64,000 bases of DNA, taken from Blautia sp. Its GTDB lineage: Bacteria > Bacillota > Clostridia > Lachnospirales > Lachnospiraceae. The stretch lies in NCBI GenBank assembly GCA_022777285.1, contig JALFGN010000065.1:88423-152422 (forward strand). Direction: 5' to 3'. Positions 59,636 through 64,000 of this stretch are shown piece by piece. The notes under the pieces are model-generated. The model saw nothing but the letters and a program-made list of their open reading frames with translations, did not search any database and was not told the DNA's origin. The translations under genes were made by a program, and so were the position numbers. Within the stretch, counting starts at the first letter, position 1. Each line of letters opens with the position of its first letter.

Positions 59636-60943
59636 ATGAATAAAAATAATTTTGCAAAAAATCCTCCTATGGGATGGAACAGTTGGGACTGTTACGGAGC
59701 GGCAGTTACAGAAAAAGAGCTGATGCAGAATATTGATTATATGGCTCAGCATCTGAAAGAACATGGATGGGAATATATTGTATGCGATATCCAATGGTAT
59801 GAACCTACTGCAGATTCCAGTCATTATCATAAATTTGCAGATTTATGTATGGATGAATATGGAAGAGTCATTCCGGCGTCAAATCGTTTTCCTTCTGCAG
59901 CAGATGGAAAAGGATTTAAACCGATTGCAGATTATGTACATAGTAAGGGACTGAAATTCGGTATTCACATTATGAGGGGAATTCCGCGTCAGGCAGTTGC
60001 TGCGAATACGAAAGTAAAAGGTACGAACTATACAGCAAGAGATGTGGCACATCCATTTTCTATCTGCTGCTGGAATACCGATATGTATGGTCTGGATGCT
60101 ACAAAACCGGGAGCGCAGGAGTACTATGATTCGATTATTGAGCTTTATGCATCCTGGGGTGTGGATTTTCTTAAAGTGGACGATATCTGTGTGAAATACG
60201 GACGCCCTGGAGATGAGAGTACATTGGCATATGGAGGCGATGAAATTGAGCTTCTTCGCAGAGCAATCGATAAATGTGGACGTCCTATCGTACTCAGTCT
60301 CTCTCCGGGACCTGCTATGGTGGAGCAGGCAGAACATCTTCGGAAAAATGCTAACATGTGGAGAATTACCAACGATTTCTGGGACAGCTGGGATGCTATT
60401 ATGGAAATGTTTATGCGATGCAAGAACTGGAGCCCTTATGTATCGGAAGGCTGTTTCCCTGATTGTGATATGCTTCCTCTTGGGCATATTTCCATTATTG
60501 GATGTGAGCATGGGGTAACGGAACGTCAGACAAGACTTTCCAGAGAAGAACAGAGAACGATGATGACCTTATGGTGTATTTTCCGTTCTCCGCTTATGCT
60601 TGGATGCGAGATGACGGATATGGATGAATGGACAAGAAGTCTGCTTACAAACGATGAAGTGCTTGCTCTTCTTCGTGACAGCAGGAATGCACATCAGGTC
60701 CTTCGTCTGGGTAATCTGATTGTATGGCAGGCTCATGATGAAGCGCAGAATCAGTATGTGGCGTTATTCAACGTGACAGACTGGCAGGATGATTTTGCTG
60801 TGGATTTTGCAGCATTGGAACTGGAAGGCACATACAAACTTCGGAATCTCTGGGAAAACAAAGATCTGGGGGAGGTATCTGACAAATTTGTAGTATCCAT
60901 AAAATCCCATGACGCAAAACTGTATAAACTTACAAAAGCGTAA
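59636..60943 (+). CDS. Glycoside hydrolase family 27 alpha-galactosidase-like
   Basis: NPPMGWNSWDCYGAAVTE, FLKVDDICVKYG (nucleophile region), ITNDFWDSWDA. Confidence 0.88.
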   Translation: MNKNNFAKNPPMGWNSWDCYGAAVTEKELMQNIDYMAQHLKEHGWEYIVCDIQWYEPTADSSHYHKFADLCMDEYGRVIPASNRFPSAADGKGFKPIADYVHSKGLKFGIHIMRGIPRQAVAANTKVKGTNYTARDVAHPFSICCWNTDMYGLDATKPGAQEYYDSIIELYASWGVDFLKVDDICVKYGRPGDESTLAYGGDEIELLRRAIDKCGRPIVLSLSPGPAMVEQAEHLRKNANMWRITNDFWDSWDAIMEMFMRCKNWSPYVSEGCFPDCDMLPLGHISIIGCEHGVTERQTRLSREEQRTMMTLWCIFRSPLMLGCEMTDMDEWTRSLLTNDEVLALLRDSRNAHQVLRLGNLIVWQAHDEAQNQYVALFNVTDWQDDFAVDFAALELEGTYKLRNLWENKDLGEVSDKFVVSIKSHDAKLYKLTKA

Positions 60944-60953
60944 AGCAAAATAA

Positions 60954-61002
60954 AAAGATGCCTGTACTTCTGGTTAAAAAAATCAGAAATACAGGCATTT
61001 TA
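60954..61002. terminator. Bidirectional terminator between convergent genes
   Basis: GATGCCTGTACTTCTG ... CAGAAATACAGGCATTTT. Confidence 0.75.
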
Positions 61003-61012
61003 ATTTTGTGAA

Positions 61013-62395
61013 TTAGTGATTGATTCTCCATCCTGCCGGATATTTGTTTTTTAAAGTTTCGTTTACCAGCTTTCCGAATCCAATGGGATGTCCATCTACA
61101 CATACCAGCTGCCAGCCTTTTGCTGAAGTAGATTCTCCTTCTGCCACAAGAAGTGTTTCTCCTTTCAGATACCGTGAGATCCTTTCATCCTGTGAGTTGA
61201 GATTCAGAATGGAAGGGAAATCTTCTGCTGTAAGGGCAAGCGCCAGAGGTTGGGAAGGTTCAAAACGATTCTTTTTCAGTTCTCCCAGGAACAAACCATT
61301 TCGGAGAAAATGAATGCCTTTATAGTGATTGTCTGCAGGAGGAAGATAGTAAACATTCTGATTTCGCACTTCGATTCTTTCTTTTTCAAAAGGAATCGTT
61401 CCGTTGCTCCAGAATTCGTTAAGCAGTTTCCAGGATTCTTTGTCACAGGTACTTTTTATGTGGTGAGAAGATGGATAAAGCGTGCCTTTCTTTTGCAGCA
61501 AGGCAAGAAAATGTCCTTCTCCTTCTACTTTGTGAGGGAAGATGCGGACACATTTTTCCAGTTCCGGATTTCCGTTGCCAAGTTTTGGGTTTCCCTGAGA
61601 AAATCCATATTGCTTCGGAATAGGGAGAAGTTCCATTTCCGGAAAATTTTCCAGAATAAAGGAGATGGTTCCTTCATTTTCAACAGGCGCAAAGGTACAT
61701 GTGGAATACAGCATGATACCGCCGGGTTTCAGCATATGGATGGCATTGGATACAATGTCCCGCTGTAAATTAGCAAAGAAATCAGGTCTTGTTTCGTCCC
61801 ATGTTTTCGCTACAGCAATGTCTTTTCGAAACATCCCTTCTCCGGAACAGGGGGCATCTACCAGAATTTTATCAAAAAATTCCGGCATGAGCTTGGCGAG
61901 ATTTCCCGGGATTTCATTCGTGACAAAAGAGTTTCGGATTCCGCACAATTCAATATTTCGAAGAAGCGCTTTGGCTCTGGAATTGCTGATATCATTGGCA
62001 ACCAGCATTCCTTTGCCGGAAAGTCTGGCACCCAGTTCGGTTGCTTTTCCTCCCGGGGCAGCACACAGATCGAGAACGAAGTCTCCCGGTTCTACCGGGA
62101 GAATGGCAGCAGGGGCCATGGCACTTGGTTCCTGCAGATAATAGAGTCCGGCAGTATAATAAGGATGTCTGGCCGGGCGGTCTTCTTCCTGATAATAGAA
62201 TCCATTTTTTGTCCAGGGAACGGGTGTCAGGTGAAAGGGCGATTTTTTCAGGAATTCTTCTGTGCTGATTTTTAAATTATTTACCCGAAGACCAAAATGG
62301 CGGGGGTGTTCGTAGCTTTTTAAGAAATCATCGTACTCATCTCCAAGCATGTCTTTCATACGGGAGAGAAAGGCTTTTGGCAGTTGTTCAATCAT
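61013..62395 (-). CDS. RsmF/NOL1-NOP2-Sun-type rRNA (cytosine-C5) methyltransferase
   Basis: VLDLCAAPGGKATELGARL, KILVDAPCSGEGMFRKD, LYSTCTFAPVENEGTI. Confidence 0.94.
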   Translation of the reverse strand: MIEQLPKAFLSRMKDMLGDEYDDFLKSYEHPRHFGLRVNNLKISTEEFLKKSPFHLTPVPWTKNGFYYQEEDRPARHPYYTAGLYYLQEPSAMAPAAILPVEPGDFVLDLCAAPGGKATELGARLSGKGMLVANDISNSRAKALLRNIELCGIRNSFVTNEIPGNLAKLMPEFFDKILVDAPCSGEGMFRKDIAVAKTWDETRPDFFANLQRDIVSNAIHMLKPGGIMLYSTCTFAPVENEGTISFILENFPEMELLPIPKQYGFSQGNPKLGNGNPELEKCVRIFPHKVEGEGHFLALLQKKGTLYPSSHHIKSTCDKESWKLLNEFWSNGTIPFEKERIEVRNQNVYYLPPADNHYKGIHFLRNGLFLGELKKNRFEPSQPLALALTAEDFPSILNLNSQDERISRYLKGETLLVAEGESTSAKGWQLVCVDGHPIGFGKLVNETLKNKYPAGWRINH

Positions 62396-62512
62396 AGGGA
62401 TACTTCCTTTTTTATATGTTCTCATGATACTATAGCACAATTCGAAGCGGATTGCGAATTTTTTCGGGACGTGATATGCTAAAAAGAAAAAATAGAGAAA
62501 AAAGAGAAGAAA

Positions 62513-63460
62513 ATGGAAAATATTATTTTATCTTTTAATGTCATTGCACCATTGTTTTTTCTGATGGTCATCGGTTACGTGCTGGTAAATTATACGGGGC
62601 TTGCTGATAAAGAATTGTGTCAGAAAGCAAATGCACTTGTATTTAAAATCTTTTTACCCTGTATGCTTTTTAAAAATATTTACCAGAGCAATATCCGGGA
62701 ACAGATGCAGGGAGAACTTTGTATGTTTGCTGCGGGCAGCCTTCTTCTGCTGGTTTTGATTCTTTGCCTGACAGTTCCGAAAATCGTGAAACAGGAAAAT
62801 CAGCAAGGAGTTGTTATTCAGGCGATTTTTCGAAGCAATTATGTGATCTTTGGAGTGGCTGTCGTAGAAAATATGTATGGGGCAGGGAATACAGTGACCG
62901 CATCGATTCTCAGCGCAATTCTGGTACCCATGTATAATTTTCTTGCTGTGATTGTTCTGTCTATCTATGGAGAAAAGAAAGAACGGGACTGGAAGAAGGT
63001 TATTACGGGGATTTTGAAAAATCCGCTGATTTTTGCTTCTGTATTGGGAATTTTTGCCTCTCTGGCACGCATTCAGCTGCCTGTGGCAGTGGAAACGACA
63101 CTGGGAGATCTGGCAAAACTGGCAACACCCATTGCATTTCTTATTTTGGGTGGTGATTTTGATTTTTCTAAAGTAAGAGGAAATCTGAAAACGGCCGGAT
63201 GGGTCATTGCAGTAAAAATGATTGCACTGCCTGTTATCATGATTCCCATTGTGGTTAGTATGGGGTACAGAGATTCGGATCTTCTGGCGGCGTTGCTGGC
63301 TTATCAGACACCGATTGCCGTATCCAGCTATATTATGGCTCAGCAGGCGGGTGCAGACGATCAGCTGGCAGGCCAGTTGGTGGTATTCAGTTCCGCAGTG
63401 TCTATTGCAACTTTGTTTGTGACGATTTTTATTTTAAAACAGATGGGATATTTAAGATAA
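62513..63460 (+). CDS. AEC-family (auxin efflux carrier) transporter
   Basis: About 10 TM; VIGYVLVNYTGLADKELCQKANALVFKIFLPCMLFKNIY; AYQTPIAVSSYIMAQQAGAD. Confidence 0.9.
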   Translation: MENIILSFNVIAPLFFLMVIGYVLVNYTGLADKELCQKANALVFKIFLPCMLFKNIYQSNIREQMQGELCMFAAGSLLLLVLILCLTVPKIVKQENQQGVVIQAIFRSNYVIFGVAVVENMYGAGNTVTASILSAILVPMYNFLAVIVLSIYGEKKERDWKKVITGILKNPLIFASVLGIFASLARIQLPVAVETTLGDLAKLATPIAFLILGGDFDFSKVRGNLKTAGWVIAVKMIALPVIMIPIVVSMGYRDSDLLAALLAYQTPIAVSSYIMAQQAGADDQLAGQLVVFSSAVSIATLFVTIFILKQMGYLR

Positions 63461-63476
63461 AGGATTGGATAAGTAT

Positions 63477-63502
63477 CAGGCACCACAATGGTGCCTGATT
63501 TG
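63477..63502 (+). terminator. Terminator-like hairpin after AEC gene
   Basis: CAGGCACC ACAAT GGTGCCTG. Confidence 0.65.
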
Positions 63503-63507
63503 TAAAA

Positions 63508-63542
63508 AACAAAAAAACGGAACCCTTATAAAGTAAGGATCC
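63508..63542 (-). terminator. Terminator downstream (minus strand) of the tRNA-Pro remnant
   Basis: Minus strand GGATCCTTA CTTTA TAAGGGTTCC GTTTTTTTG. Confidence 0.75.
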
Positions 63543-63561
63543 CGGTGCCCCTGCCAAGGAG

Positions 63562-63603
63562 TCGAAGCGACGTGATTCGAACACGCGACCTCTGCGTCCC
63601 GAA
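63562..63603 (-). pseudogene. 3' half of tRNA-Pro(CGG): anticodon loop through acceptor; probable att site
   Basis: Minus strand TTCGGGA (loop, anticodon CGG) CGCAG AGGTC GCGTG TTCGAAT CACGT CGCTTCG A; no matching 5' half (no CTGCG anticodon-stem partner or D-arm) immediately upstream. Confidence 0.75.
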
Positions 63604-64000
63604 TTATCATGCATAGAGGATAGTAGTTATCAGGGAAAGGTGCGTAAATGTAAGAAAGTGGCTAAATTATAGGGGGTTATAGGGTAAAAAAATGAGAGGC
63701 TGAATTTACCGAATATTTATTAAGGCAGACTTTTGTGTAACATTTGGTGTAACAAGCTTCCAGAAGAAAGTAATTGTTTTGCTTTATTACGTATCTTTTT
63801 TCTCTTAAGCAATGCGAAAAATTGAAGCTGTCAAATATTTTTATGATATGTCGAAAATATGTATATATGCGTAGTAAAAAGTCGTAAAATAACGAAAATT
63901 AACTTAATATATCATAAAATTGCGCTTGATTTCAGATTATTTTATCCGTATAATTATTATATAGATAAATCGAAGGGAGAAGGTTTCTATGAGAGATGTA

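Noticed and set aside
1-64000. CRISPR arrays, rRNA operons, IS elements with intact transposases
   Set aside because: None seen by eye on either strand; no regularly spaced repeats and no transposase-like ORF in the track.

Overview
The window is a 64 kb chromosomal segment from a low-GC, spore-forming Firmicute. The gene content (SipL-like DUF3794/LysM, GerA operon, SpoIIR, SpoVG, GlgC/GlgD pair, Tad locus) is most consistent with Lachnospiraceae. Most of it is core-type: partial Tad/Flp pilus locus, aroC, Ca-type P-ATPase, ddl-murF, MATE, ispE, GerA operon, spoIIR, murI, pdxST, asnS, prs, DnaI/DnaD-like genes, murC, glgCD, spoVG, GH27 and RsmF-like MTase. Observations most worth a second look: (1) an accessory AgrC/AgrA-like two-component system divergent from two small exported-protein genes that share an LxEYNxxF motif, with a LytTR-type direct repeat between them and no agrB in the locus; (2) a DnaA-box cluster (three perfect TTATCCACA plus variants, all in one orientation) upstream of dnaD/dnaI-like primosome genes; (3) a nadA 5' fragment with an in-frame TAG joined out of frame to a codA 3' fragment, a deletion scar; (4) a probable group II (class C-like) intron 5' remnant just downstream of the spoVG terminator; (5) a tRNA-Pro(CGG) 3'-half at about 63.6 kb with its own terminator, which looks like the att scar of an integrated element running off the right edge; (6) a compact Mre11/Rad50-like (YhaO/YhaN-like) pair with a membrane-spanning SMC-like subunit. 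No CRISPR array or rRNA was seen. All family names come from reading the sequence; no database search was run.
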